Source: Haemonchus contortus
Lineage: Eukaryota; Nematoda; Chromadorea; Rhabditida; Trichostrongylidae
Direction of reading: 5' to 3'
Length of the DNA: 64,000 nt
Assembly (NCBI GenBank): GCA_000469685.2
Contig: LS997567.1
Coordinates: forward strand, 2,612,663-2,676,662
The translations under genes were made by a program, and so were the position numbers. Below, piece by piece: positions 45,187 to 58,274 of this stretch (positions are counted from its first letter, which is position 1; the number at the start of each line of letters is the position of its first letter). Below the pieces are notes generated by a model. That model was not told where the DNA came from and made no database searches. It saw only the letters and a list, made by a program, of their open reading frames with translations.

Positions 45187-48100
45187 GAGTTTCCCCAGCG
45201 CCTGGGATCGTGGTGGAATCGAATCACGAAAACGTTCTTTTCAAACTGTTGCAAGGCTCGGATTTGCTCCTACCATACCTACGGAAAATGTTGATGACGA
45301 ATTCGCCCTCTCAAATAAACGCCGTACCAGCTAACAATCCGGAGGGGTGGAAACCAAGGATAGGTCTGAACTGATTCGGTGCAAGACTTGAGTTCAGAAC
45401 CACAAGAGTAACAGCAGCATCTCCTACTTCATCTCTTTCTGTCGGCGACTACACCACAACGTACATGAATCATGTTTGTTGAACATATGATTTCGCTTTC
45501 ATAAGGAATCTTGTTCAGCGCCTGAAGCCCTCAAAAAACTTGAAGCCGTTGTTAAGATGACCTTGAGCAATTGCTATCAAATGAAAAATTTACGGAGTGT
45601 TTAAAGAAAAACTAGGCAACACCCAGATGATTTGATTACTAAATCACTAGGAGAAGGAGTAAATTCTTATCATTCAATCATTCAAATAAATAGAGAATCG
45701 ATACTTGTTCATGTTTACGAAATGACGATTTCACATGAAATTCCAATCGTAATATGTCTGGAAAAGGTGCGGAATGACTGTGTCTCATACTACGACCGCA
45801 CAAAGGAGAAACCCTTCCAATGAGTGACCTGTACCGTGGCAGTCCAACGAATTCTGGCTCGACCCTTTCAACACTCAGCTGCGATGCCTTACGCAGTTAT
45901 CTTCTCAAGAATTTCTCTGTTAAGAACAATCCAAAGCTCTTAAATTAGTGAGGCCTTGTACCTTGTTGTGAGCTATCATTTGAGAACGAGCATATTACTA
46001 GAGAAAATAAAAATTGAAAGACCCTTTCTCGGAGCTCGGGCTCTGAGATCGAAACTCTAAGGGATCTCAACTGCGAAGTCTCGCGGTCAGGGATAACTCA
46101 TCCTTGTAGGACATCTAGGGCACACATTTCAGTCACCCGTAGCCCCTCCAACTACTTGTTGAGCTACCAGTTATGACGAGTTTGTGGTGATTCATATGCC
46201 CAGCGGGTTACGGTAGCAGCAGACGTAAGATTGAGTGCTCTAAATAGTAAGCAATGAAGTTCTGTTGCTGACGCTCCTACAAATTTGGGTCTGAGAAGCT
46301 TCGAGTAAGAACAGTATACAAGTATGGAAATTCTGCACTGGATAGTCCCATGTTCCAGCACCTGCTTTGCCAACCGTCAGCTGGAAAAGGGACGGAAAAG
46401 TCAGCATTCTGCCGACGTTGTCCACGTGGCCATTCTGTTGCTATTTACCAATACTATCAGAATAAAAAGTAATTTTGACACCACGCCGTAGCCGAATACC
46501 CCTTCATCTTGTCTTGCTGAAAAATCATGACTGGCTCAAGACAAAGTGAGAACACAGAGAAAAGAGAAAACCGGGAAACACTACTATCAATAATCAGTTT
46601 TTTGAAGGTCTATACAAGAACAATCGTTGTTATTCCGAGAATTCGTCCATATTGATGTGTAAGAAACGTCATCGCAAACGAGTTTCCTTGACCTTTGCGA
46701 TACGGCTTCGGACAAGTAAATAAATTAACTTTTCTTAAAAGGGTGAACTAATGAGCTATTCTGCGCAAAGGTAGCTCACATATAGCTCGGCCACGCCCCT
46801 CCACTGTCACTGGTCATTATTGCGTTTCACCAATCAGAAGGTCCATAGCCAACATATCTAGGTAATGCCAAGTCTAATTCAAGATTATTTTTCCAATAAC
46901 TTTTTTTCTATGAGAAAAAGACATAAAAGTCCCTTTTCATATTTCTGGATATGTTTTGGTTATGTATGATAGTCTAAGCTAATACAAAAGTAATATGGCG
47001 AACCCATACGAACACTGAAAAGTAAATTTTGCCTAGCTAATTTGCGGAAGTAAAACCATTGAGGATTTGCCAGTTATCTTAGCCCTTCCTCTTCAGTAGC
47101 TTTGTGTTGAAAATTTTCGATGAATTTTATACAATTTTGATTTTTTGAAATTCAAAGTGAAGTTCGAAACGAAAAGCGAATAAAGATTGAGGGAAAAAGC
47201 CTAAGTAACCTGCAATATCGAATCATAATCATCCGTATCTCGCAGTTAGAAAAGTCCAGCTAATCAGGCAACGTCAATGCCAAGCACATGAGAGTAGCCA
47301 AAAAAGTTAGACTTTCGTACGACGTAGAGTTAGACGTACCACCCCCACCTGACAATTTCCCGGTCTAATTACTACTACGGCAACTGTCAACTCAGTGATT
47401 CAAGATTACCTTTGATACCTGATAACCGAGCCGAGTGAATCGGGAAAGAACGGAAGTGTGGCGTGTATCTACTAGTAGCGATACTGGTAGAGACCCTTCG
47501 GACCGCTAAGGATCTCTCAATAGCCACGCTCGCGTGCGGTGACCACGGCCTGAAGCATATAATGAGGCTGTATTCAGCAGCATCCACATGTGATGGGTGG
47601 ATAGACACCCACTAGTTAGATATACTGGAAAAGGTAACTATCAAAAGACAACTATCGCCGAATCCCTGGTGGTACGCGCCACGTATTCGACCTACGTTCT
47701 AAGTTGCAATGGGATTTTTGAGGTGCATTTGGATTGCATGATCACATAAGGGACCAATAATTGAACAATATACTGTTTTTCTACTTTGAAAAAGTTCAGT
47801 ACCATTTCATGTACCCCAAGAGATAGAATGATTCGGGTGCTTCCGGCAGAATACGAAGCGGGAACCGACTCCGATGATGTGTGCAGTAGCGGCGACATTT
47901 ATAAGACCTATGCTTCAGAGACCACAGTGTATAGTAAAAGGAAGCGGCTGTCCCCTAACACTGGAATAATCAATAAAATTCCGACAGTAAAGAAAAATTT
48001 CCCAGACTTCTCATCTGAAACGCCATCAGATTCATTGAAAATCGTCAGCTTAGAAAAATCGTGAAAAGTAATAAAATTCGGTAACAATCTGCAGATTGCA

Positions 48101-51100
48101 GGATGTGGATATATCTTTCGTTTATTTTTTTAATGAAAAAATGTAGAATTTGATTGTTAATCAGCTCTAAAGAAAACATAGCGAATAAGGTTTGGAATGT
48201 TAGCCTTTCGAAGTAAGGTCCCCAATACCAGAAGAGCAGGTGTGGCAGAAGAGTCTGTAGTTGACAGCCGGAAAAAAAGTACTGTAAACCAATCGATAAA
48301 CACGAAACGGTTCAATATTGAACAGAAATCCAAACCGACGTTGCAGGGAATGGAATTCGTATCACGGGTAACCGAAGCCCCGCCCAAATTGCGGTCGACG
48401 TCGAGCGGGTATTGTAACAAGTGCGACGGGGAAACCTTGAAATACCGGTGATAATTATGACAAACGACCAAGAACCACTGATGGGTTCCCCTCGCCTACA
48501 AAAGGCCTCGAAATAGGCCTTTTACAGATATGGCGGGCTACAAACCTGGCTACAAAACCTAAGAACTCCTATAAGAACAACCAGAGGCAATTTGCGGACG
48601 CCTCATCTAATAACGTGGAGCCCACTTCTGAAGTTAGGGAATGGATTGATTTGTCAAACGATCTGTGGGACTGCCATGCCTCCAGAAGTCACGTTTATGG
48701 GTTCTTGGAAGGGTCACTTGGGTTCTTACTCAGATACTCTGAACACTTGGATCGTCATTATCAATAAGTATTACTAGCTGCCTTTGTCCCTGCAGCCTAG
48801 CTTTCCCCAACACCTTTCGACTTGCATAGGCGTCCGTTTGGAAGTTCTCGCAGTGCTTGCTAGACGTTTACTAGAGCAATCTATTCAGACAACGATTTGC
48901 TATTGTTTTGAACAACGAAAAAAGTTCCCAGACCACATATTTAGAAACAAACCCACTATTGGTGCCCTCGTCGTTATAATACGTTTTTACTACTACTTGC
49001 CTATAGTAACTGAAAATATCCTCTGATACATCATTGTACATTACTATAGTGTAAACCATTGCATGGGCTATCAGAATAGATCATAGGCGTTATATCGTGT
49101 GGCACAATACTTTTCACTGACATGTCTTTGTTTTCTTAGTGCTTTCGTTGAATTCCATGACTACTAGAATCACCCAATCTTCTCAAGTGATAACTGAATT
49201 ACCTCCCTAGTAGCCCACCCTCTTGGAATTCAGCAGTGAGCGGGTGGAGTCAGCAGATTTCGGTCTCTGTTTGTGCCCCTCTCCGACCGTATTTCGCCGG
49301 GATGATGCCACCCAGGAGTCCGTCATGCTTCCTCAAAACTTCGAAGACATAGTGTTTATACAAATCGTTCTGTAACCAGTTTTTTTTTCTGAATCATGGC
49401 ACTAGGTTGTTCAAGATCCCTCTATTTTCTTCTTTGCGCTGGTAACGCAGAAGGTGTAATGGGAAATTCTAGACGATTGTATCGCAATGACGGTTCTCTG
49501 AATTTCAATAGAAGAAACACCAATCAGGAGGGTACAATCGTGTCAGAGATTCTGCCTAAAGGTTGAGCTCTGTGGACTACCCTAGAACGCTCTCCTGCCC
49601 GAGCTCCCTTCGACTAGAAATTAAGAAATCTAAGATATTTCTTCTCTCGAACAACCCTTATTAGCACCCTTTTCGATGGAATTTGTCGATGGAAAAAGAA
49701 TCATTCTGATCAAGGCAATCTTCCTAATAGTACCAAACCCCACTAAGAATTGCCCCACCCATTTAAATAACCCTCCTCCGAATAATTTTCGAGCTGGTAG
49801 GTAACAATTTCGAGATAAATGGCCTCCCTCGAAAAGTTAATGTAGGTATTTGACAGTTTTTTAATCGAGTGCCTCGGAAAATAGCTCAACCAGACGTTTT
49901 TTTTTTGGTGATTTGGTCATTCAGTGCACTATGGCCTTGAACGGCTGCATATAGAACCACCCACGACTTTCTCAACTGCTTTCTTGTCAACAGTTTTTCA
50001 GTCCTTCATTGTATTCAGCTTGCCAAATCGCGTATGAAAGACGTATTTGTCACGTAGACAAATATTGAACTTGTCTAGACTCACACGTCATCCTGACGTT
50101 GCCATTAATCGCCTCCGGATATGCTGCCCAACTGGTAACCAGAAAAAGTTGAGCTAGTGCCCCAGAAATAGCAAAGATCCCTCAAAGCACGGCTAGAACC
50201 CGCCTGTTTGGTCGAAAATACCAATCTACCTATCGCGGCTGACCCCTGCCATCTCGGAAACTTTCGAAGGATGTACCACTTTCTTCAGCCATTTCAGCTT
50301 CTTTACATATACACTTTGTACTGCTGCTTTTCTTGTGATTGTACTTCATTCAGAAGACGCCTTGCCCCTTATAAGAACATAAAAGCTATCTAAACTGACC
50401 ACTTCGTTCCAACTTCGCCTGAATATCAAGTAGAGCTGGGCAGTGGTTGAAGGGTCGTTCCGACTCCGAAACTATCGTTTATGTCTGGTCAACTATGCTC
50501 CCCAACTCTCCATTAAGCCAAGCTAAGCCAAAATATTCTGAAAGGTAGAAAGCTGACTTCACTCTTGATAACAAAAAAAGCTAAGAATTCTGTATAAACA
50601 TATCCTATAAACTCAAGTGATGGTCAGGAAAGTGTCTCAACAAAAAAAAAAAAGTTGGCCTGGGACTGGTGACTCTTTCTAATTGCCAATCCGGTTGTTC
50701 TGGGAGTATATTCAGTTTCGGTGCGCCCGAAAGAATTTCTCACGATAGTAACGAACAACCACGATTTGAAATGACGTAGTTTTTTCATGACCGCATCAAG
50801 AGTTCCAGCGTTAACAGAACCAAGGGGTGGCTAGCCATAAATAAGATTGACTCTTTCTCTTTCTATACTTTTACTTTCTAAAGCCCACTTCGGCATTCGC
50901 TATGGGAAGTGTTTGAAACCCACCTGCATAGGGGTACGGTCCAGGGGTCCAATAAATCCGGTTATGCCCATACAAGATAGGTTTCATTAGAGATCATTTA
51001 ATAAATCCCCAGTTTACTCCTGAAATTACAATTTTTTACAAGTTTGATGCGACAGCGCTGACAGATTCCCCTTAATCTAAAAGCTAGAAAAACAGAGGAA

Positions 51101-51841
51101 TCTCTCATGATTCTATCGAGACCCTATTTTTCTGAACGGTACTACTAGCGTTCTCGGAAAGCAGATGCTATATAATCCAATGTTTTTGTCAGATCAACTC
51201 CATCTAAGCCGTTTAAGACACTATTAGATGAAGTCACTAAACTCATAACTTCTTTAGACATACATCAGCCTTCATCAGTAAAGTGATCGCGTGTCACAGC
51301 TTGTCCACGTCAGGATTTGGTTGTCGGATGGTATCAGCCGCTTGGTCAGAATTAACGCTAAGGAGATCCTCATCCTGCTGCAGCTAGCAGCTATAATTGT
51401 AATATAGACAACATAGTGAGGTAGTGGAAAGTGGCGCCAATACTGCTCTCATGGTTTGAAATCGAGTCTAACATGATTTTTTTCCAAAACAGTAACATTT
51501 CCTGCTTCCTGTGTGCTCAACCTATTCGATGCTGACAGAATCGTCTTGAAGAACAAATGTCGTACTAGACAGTGTGCGATTTTGAATTATGGACGAATAT
51601 ATGATTCATGCCGAGAACCTGCATATTCTCTGGGGTCAACCCCAGTTATATTTACATATATTAGGCCACTACACTATAAGGCTGCCCTGGAAAATAGGAG
51701 TTCGCAGGCGATAGATAGTTGGCAACTAGCCAGTTGGCCAACTTTGACAAGATTTTGCTCTAGTATGAAACAAAAAGAGTTGAACCAAACAATTCACTGC
51801 TGCAGTAACTTTCGCGAAGTATATCTAAGTTATAGCGATAA
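45187..51841. other. No supported gene except weak candidates
   Basis: Apart from the candidate exon at 47800-48064 and the frame at 48197-48451, I see only short open frames and A/T runs. A GC-richer patch at 47390-47690 could belong to an unidentified repeat. Confidence 0.35.
47800..48064 (+). CDS. Candidate terminal exon, unassigned
   Basis: After an acceptor-like TTTGAAAAAGTTCAG, about 87 codons stay open to TGA at 48062-48064. The product is hydrophilic (for example RVLPAEYEAGTDSDDVCSSG) with Ser/Lys-rich text and no known domain. A second open frame of 84 codons follows at 48197-48451. Real coding is possible but not shown. Confidence 0.25.
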
Positions 51842-52345
51842 TGATCTCCTTCTTCTTCTTCTCCCTACCGTTAATCCCGCGCCGTCGCAGGGTCCGCTGT
51901 TCTTGCCAACCGTCTCCATTTCATTCTCTCTACGGCATCTTCTACCGTCACCTTAGCTTCGGCGAGGTCCTCCTTGATCACGTTCCGCCATCTCTTCTTC
52001 GGGGCTCCTCGTGGTCGCTTACCTTGAGCCAGCCTCGAACTCCACTGCTTCCCTTATCGGATGGCTCTGTGGTCTTCTTAGTACATGTCCGAACCATCGC
52101 AGGCGCTGCTTTCTCATCTTCAGTTGAACTGGGGCTGTTTGCATAGCCGACCTGACGTCTTCATTTCTGACCCGATCCAGCCGCGCCCAGCCGCAGGCCC
52201 ATCTGAGCATTCTCATTTCTGCGGAGTGGAACTGTCCTTCATGGGATTTACACACGCGCCAACACTGCCGTAGAGCATCGTGAGCCTTACCACTGCCCGA
52301 TACACCTTACCATTGACGGTCCTGGAGCACTGACGGTCGTCCGAT
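51842..52345 (-). mobile_element. 3' end of a second LINE family
   Basis: On the minus strand: KVYRAVVRLTMLYGS, then after a frameshift CKSHEGQFHSAEMRMLRWAC, RLRWFGHVLRRPQSHPIREA, then KRPRGAPKKRW-like text and RMKWRRLARTADPATARD before a stop. This is the common C-terminus of nematode LINE polymerases of a lineage different from the RTE copy at 30 kb. The 3' end carries a GAAGAAGAAG-type tail (51846-51866). Confidence 0.8.
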
Positions 52346-52918
52346 CATGTGAGCAATTGATAGGACAATTCATACATTTCAGAGAATTTCGTGTTTCACG
52401 TCATTGCCTTTGATCATGACGATAGCATAGGAGTGCGTACCTCGTTCAGCCAGTTTCTGTGGTGCCTCTGGTTCATCCTACTTCGTTCCTACGTTCAGGT
52501 GATTATCCTAATCTGTTCAATCTGCTGGGATAGAAATATGACGTAAAGTGATGTCTGTTTCCGGACGCTCCGAAAGCGCTTTCATGGGCGACTGCAAAAC
52601 AACTGCCATCGCTTTTTCTCCACTTAAACTTATGAGTTTACGCGATGAAAAGCTGATCACTACGATAGTCTCCGCTCACTTGATAGCATGTTGAGGTCCC
52701 GCGACTGGTCCTCGCTCCTGCCTTTGAAACCTTCTTATCTGGAGCCTTAACTCGGCAGTGACCCGACTTCCAGACCTATAGTGGGAGAACTTCCGCTCCC
52801 TGCCTTGTCTATCAGTACCTTTCTGAAATCGACTAACCTCCATCATTCAGCCCAACCTAGCCTTAGAGTTGTATCAGTCCACTGCTTATACGAACGTTCT
52901 CTTCCAGCTTTGACCTTG

Positions 52919-53372
52919 AAGCACAGTTTACAAAAAAAGTGGTTTCTGAGGTTTCTCCCTAGAAATAACTAGTAAGGGTACTACAAGGAACGCTGCCGTA
53001 TGGAAAAACGGCCTAGATAGGGAGTAATAAGGGCCCTCAAACCGGCTCAGTTGACATACACACCCAAAGGCGGACGAGTTTTCACAACGTTGTAGGTGTA
53101 GCCCCAGGATGCACACGTTGCACTCATACAGTTACTGTAGCCAGCTGTACGCATTGGCACCCACATTTGGACAGCTTGTCCGAATCAACCTTCCACGCAG
53201 CTTTTGCCGTCACACTCTCGTCAAAGACCCAATTTTACTACCTTTTGAAGATTTAGACTCCTTAGGCTCATCGATTGTCGCATTTTCATCGCCTTTTTTT
53301 GCACTATTCTGAATTATCACTTCCATCGATCGTCTAAAACTAGATACCCCAAAACTATAATGAACTGTGTCT
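52919..53372. mobile_element. MITE family A, copy 1
   Basis: Short imperfect terminal inverted repeats (AGCACAGTTTAC on the left; GAACTGTGTCT on the right) and shared internal blocks: TAATAAGGGCCCTCAAACCGG, a GCACTATTCTG box near the right end, and a GTCTAAAACTAGATACCCC box. Homologous to the copies at 57.0, 58.9 and 61.6 kb. Confidence 0.65.
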
Positions 53373-53745
53373 TGCCCGATACCGTTGCCCACAAAATGTC
53401 CAGTCCAAGACGCCGAAACCGAAGCCATGCCATCCTTGTTGGTAGGGTTCAAATCTATCTACCTCGCTTCCAAATCTTCTCTTAAAGAGCCTGTTTTAAA
53501 CTATACTGGTCTTCTATTAGCGTTCAATTGGAGTTTATGTTCGATAGCTGTTTCCACTATTACAGAAAACTGTGAATTAGTAATTCATGCATACGAATCA
53601 CCCCCTTACGATTGCTACCACAAAGCTCGTTGCATCTCATTTGAGTTGACGCTGTGATCTATCACACTGAGGTCGCCACGTCTCGCTCACCAAATATCCA
53701 TTCCCTCAGTAAAACTCAACAACTGATGTAAGATTACTAAAATTA

Positions 53746-55027
53746 TTGGGTTGTCCGAAAAGTTTCCGCCGATTTTTGATACCCCAGATTTATCAACCGT
53801 TGTACAAAAGATCAAGGACCCAACCTAATAAAGTTATATGTTTTCTGAAAGAGTAGGTTCTCTTCTATATTCCTGTTAAGATTTCGTCAACATTTGTCGA
53901 AGTTTGCCTGTACAGAACTCGTATGAAAATGGAAAACCACTGCGCGCATTTTCGGCATCTGAAGTATTTCTTCTGCCGCGAGACCTAGAATGCGGCTCAA
54001 GCTGCACGAAAGATATATGACGTTTGAGTAGACCATGCCCTAAAGGAACGTACAGTGCATGACTAGTTTGCGGGATCCAAACGGAGTGAATTTGCCTTCG
54101 AAGACTGGCAACTCTTAGGGAGACTATCATCAGTTCAAACGATCAACTCAAAATGGTAACCGAAGCAAATCGGCACATCACTGCTCGTGCAGTAGGAAAA
54201 GGGCTTAGTGTTTCGAAATTAACCATCTATGGTCAGCTGCAGACGCTTGGTTTTGTATAGCGCCTTGATGTTTAGATATCTCGCGATAGGAGCGAGCGCA
54301 ATGCGATGGACCGCGCCTCCATGCGCGACTCGTTCCTCGAACGAAATAAAAATGAGCCGTTTCTGAAACGCATGAACACGAAGGACGAAAATCGGATTGT
54401 GTACAGCAATGAGGAGCGGAAACGATCGTGGAGCCCCCTAGTGGGCCGCCACAAACCGCTGCAAAAGTCAAAATCCAGGTGCGGATGACTATGACGAATT
54501 GCTGATGGGATTCCAGGGAAATCACTTACAAGCTGTTCTCGCACAATCCAAAGATGACTTAGGAAAGGTACTATAGTTAGCTAGAAACTACGGAGGCAGC
54601 GATGGACTAAAAGCGACCCAAAGTGGCCAATTGTTAGTAGTTAGGCCAATCTTTCAACAGGGTACCTCCAGACCACACGTATTTTTGGCCACTCGTCAAA
54701 AGTTGCTAAAGCTCGGGTGGGATGTCTCACCACACCCCCATATAGTCCAGACATAGCACCATCAGAATACCACTTGTTTGGGTTTCTGTAATTCCTTGAA
54801 TGGAAAATCGTCCAATTCGCTGGAGGACTGCAAAAAGCACCTGAGCGGGTTTTTCGATTTTAAGTCTGGAACCTTCTATGGAAGAGGGAAACTGGAACCT
54901 ACAGGAAGATTGCGAAGTCTTACTGAACAGAATGGAGGATATATTGTTCAATCAATGGACTTCTTCTTCTAGGAATTTTCATTCAAAGATGAATCAAAAA
55001 TCGGCGGGAACTTTTCGGACAACCTAA
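53746..55027 (+). mobile_element. Full-length mariner element (dead copy)
   Basis: 1282 bp between terminal inverted repeats that start TTGGGTTGTCCGAAAAGTT (left) and, read inward from the right, TTAGGTTGTCCGAAAAGTT. It is flanked by TA on both sides (53744-53745, 55028-55029), the mariner target. The length matches the 1.28-1.3 kb of intact mariners. The transposase text is of the cecropia/Hsmar1 kind, as in the hookworm element bandit. The coding region is broken. Confidence 0.9.
54030..54970 (+). pseudogene. Mariner transposase pseudogene
   Basis: Recognisable blocks in shifting frames: DSFLERNKNEPFLKRM and NEERKRSWSPL (around 54320-54440), RPHVFLATRQKLLKLGWDV (about 54670-54730), CNSLNGKSSNSLEDCKKHLS and EQNGGYIVQ (about 54785-54950). 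These follow the order of a mariner transposase catalytic domain. The frame is interrupted by stops and frameshifts, so no active enzyme is expected. Confidence 0.85.
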
Positions 55028-55471
55028 TAATTTCAAACTTGTAGCTGTCCCCTTTCTCATTTCCTGAAAGCATGACCATTAAAAAATTCCCCAGTGAATG
55101 GATTGTATAATAGACACCGAACTTTGCGGACAAAATTCCGGACCAGTACATCCGATCGGAGACGGGCAGTGGGAACGATTTTGTGTAATCGATTCGCCGC
55201 GCGCGCGGCAGTCGCACACCATTTGCTTTGTTGTTACGATTCTGGCGTTCTTCAGACAGCCCAATCGATGTGCCAACACTATTTTTGGCATGATTCTAAC
55301 GTTAGTTCCTTTGTTCCTGTATTTCTTACCTGCCGCTGCATTCTGCTACATTCCTTCGCACGTGGCGCCTCTTTCGCCGCACCGCGACAGTTTCGTTATT
55401 ACTGCACCACACCCCATCCGATCACGACTTGGTTCCGATATGGTAATCTGTTTGTAGAGGTATTCATGAGC

Positions 55472-55615
55472 GACTGTGGTTTAGCTGCGAAAGACGCACC
55501 ATCACACAGGCATGGTCCGGGAATCTAGTGTATGGTTAGTACCCGCCGAGGCCAACCGGGTCTCCCAACTATCTGGGGTCGGTTTCTGCTCAGAGTGGGG
55601 CCCACCGCCTGATGT
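55472..55615 (+). repeat. SINE-like repeat, copy F (5' part)
   Basis: Head GTGGTTTAGCTGCG, CACCATCACACAGGCATGG shared with copy D, degraded B box, GGCCAACCGGG and CTGGGGTCGG boxes. The 3' half is absent. Confidence 0.5.
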
Positions 55616-56107
55616 CAAACATTCAACAAATGGACGGTTTTCGATAAGAACTTAGGATGGATAGCCATCATGGCAAAGCATTTCAGCGGTTGACGTCGGA
55701 GCTATCAATCGGTGCTTTTTGAAAAAATAGTTTTCATGAATTTGGAGCTCCCTTTGAACTTCCACAGAATGATGAGTCCCTGGTGAAACCATTGCTTCTC
55801 TCGTCACACAAAATCACAGCAACGAAAGCTTAAATTGCAATGGGATTCGAAGTGGTGGGATAGAGATTTGACTTCAGCTGTACCGCCCGACCTCGACCAT
55901 AAGATATAAAACATTTTTAAAGAATATGGCATTTGAAAACAAGTTCTGCTGAAAGGAGAGTAGGACCAAGACTTAAAATCACGTTATGATTATGCCTGTT
56001 TTTTTCTTCCGAGACGCCTTTTATGAACTTCTGATGAGGACATTTAAATCTGAACTGTATGTTAATCTTACTAAAAAATATATCGTATTTTCCAGGCACT
56101 CATAGGC

Positions 56108-56370
56108 GCATGTCGTGGCATGGCATGAGGCGCACTATCACACACCCATGGTTCAGGATCGAATCTGAAATTTTTACAAGCCAACCAAGCCTTCAATCCC
56201 TCCGTGATCGAGGTTTGGTTAGCAAGTTGGGAACGCTATGCCTAGACCAACCAAACCTAAATCCCTTCGAGGACGATTTGGGTACCGAATCAGGGATTGG
56301 GTGGAAGCTTTGGTTGGCGTGGGATACAACCCCGTGCCAACCGAGGCTTCCATCCCTACAGGATGGTCTT
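56108..56370 (+). repeat. SINE-like repeat, copy G (rearranged)
   Basis: Head GCATGAGGCGCACTATCACA, B-box-like GGATCGAATCTG, then a CCAACCAAGCCTTCAATCCC box that is repeated in diverged form (56240-56270 and 56335-56360), suggesting internal duplication. Confidence 0.45.
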
Positions 56371-57041
56371 TTATGTAGTTAGGGGATCAGAAATAGCGGT
56401 TTCCGTTCAAAGGGGACGCTCATAGTCTATTGTCGATAGTTCATCGAATTGAAACGGTGATCTTGACAAGGAACCCACGACAGGTGGCCATTAAGGCAAA
56501 TTGTAAGACAAGCCGTCTAACCAATCAGTCGATGCTGGCGGAGTAAATACTGTTCTAGTCAAATTCGGTATTTCTCTGAACTTCGATAGAATGATGAATT
56601 CGCTAGTCGAACGGCTACCTCTCGAGTCTCCTAAAGCAGCAGCAACGAAAACCTCATTTTCAATGAAATTCGAAGAGGTGGGACAGAGTCCTGGAGTCGA
56701 TTGTGTCGCCCGATGTCGAACATTCATACGAATCGGAATAATCGGCTTGTTACTGGAAGTCCAAGAGTGTCACAGCTAGGACCAGTTGATGCAGTCACAG
56801 TCGAGCACGAATGCAAGCATCTCTGCCGCCCCAGTCCTTGGCGCGTCCCAAATTTACTTAACAGCAAACTATCAATTGCAAACACGTCATCCTCAAAATT
56901 TGTTCACATGAGAAGGAGGCCGTGTGCCTCAAGTGTAGAGCTCATTCCCATTGCATCAAAAAATGACCTACAGATTGAAAAGCTATCGTTTTGTATGAAT
57001 GCCATTACTTGTAACATATGCAAACTGAGATAGCATGGTGC

Positions 57042-57821
57042 AGACACAGTTCACAGTAAAAATGGCTTTTGAGATCCACTGCTAGAATGAATCTGCAAGA
57101 ATAGTACATGGGACGTTGTCGGGCTAAAGAGCGGCTTAGACAGGGCACCAATACCGGTTTCGTCAACGAAGACTTTCAAAGTGGACGTGTTATGCTGGCC
57201 GGACATTACTGCGCACTATTCACAGGACAAGGTGAGTAGTACGCACTCGAATGGCTGCTTTCATAGTCCGCAGGCAGGCGCGCTGGCGCGCTGGCGCGCA
57301 GGCAGGCAGGCGCGCTGGCGCGCTGGCGCGCAGGCAGGCAGGCGCGCAGGCAGTGCTAGAGGGGAGGAGGGAGGCAGACAGTGTAAGGCAAACAGTCCAC
57401 GCCCCTTCGAGGAGTTGAAAACAAACAACCTTCGAAGGGGCGTGGACTGTTTGCCTTACACTGTCTGCCTCCCTCCTCCCCCCTAGCACTGCCTGCGCGC
57501 CTGCCTGCCTGCGCGCCAGCGCGCCAGCGCGCCTGCCTGCCTGCGCGCCAGCGCGCCAGCGCGCCTGCCTGCCTGCGCGCCAGCGCGCCAGCGCGCCTGC
57601 CTGCGCGCCAGCGCGCCTGCCTGCGGACTATGAAAGCAGCCAATGAGAGGCACCTAGACGGTCGTCTCGTACAATAGCCTTTCTTGCAGCTTTTTTAAAG
57701 TGTAATATTTTTTGGAAACCAATAATTTTGCGCTTTCTTCGCCACCCTTGCACTATTCTACACCATGGCTTCCATCACTTCACCTAATGTAGATACCTCA
57801 GAATTATCGTAAAATGTGTCT
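57042..57821. mobile_element. MITE family A, copy 2 (with inserted palindrome)
   Basis: The left end AGACACAGTTCACAGTAAAA and right end GTAAAATGTGTCT form imperfect inverted repeats. The left part (GACTTTCAAAGTGGACGTGT) and right part (ATGAGAGGCACCTAGACGG, TTGCACTATTCT) align with copy 4. The middle is occupied by the palindrome at 57252-57641. Confidence 0.65.
57252..57641. repeat. GC-rich palindrome with minisatellite arms
   Basis: Left arm 57252-57412, spacer of about 16 bp, right arm 57429-57641 in inverted orientation. The outer parts of both arms consist of a tandem array of GCGCGCTGGC/GCAGGCAGG-type units, more of them in the right arm. The inner parts are a single-copy inverted sequence around CCACGCCCCTTCGA. 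The open frames across it are Arg/Ala repeats and not genes. Confidence 0.9.
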
Positions 57822-58274
57822 TTGATGCTGTTTACCGAATGCCATCATTGGTTAGAGAAAGGAGGAGGAACTGAAGACTCTCAGTAAACAAAATTCAAAT
57901 GGATGACGTGAGGTTCAATCCGTCAAAAAGCGATCTATGCAACTGACTTCCACATGTGATCGTAGAAGCATCTGATTAGGGACTTGTTGCCGCATGTCAT
58001 TCTTCAACTCATTCATTTTATCTGGGAATCTCGTACGGATTTATTGTGCCCCTGGGGGATGGATGGCTTCAGTGGTCCGTCCAGAGTGAGAGATTGATCT
58101 CGTGACGGTTTAAGGGCATGGCGACACGCCCTTCTCGAAGCGCTGCACTCGTTTTCTTCCACTTCATTTGTGATTCTGAGTGGTCATCAAGCCGTTGATA
58201 TATTATAAGTGTAAGGCTCTAATGGGGTGAAAACCCTGGTTTTCCACAATTAGCGTCAATGGATGCGTGCTTCA

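Noticed and set aside
57181..57643. Arg/Ala-rich open frames on both strands
   Set aside because: They are translations of a GC-rich minisatellite palindrome and mirror each other across the arms; not genes.
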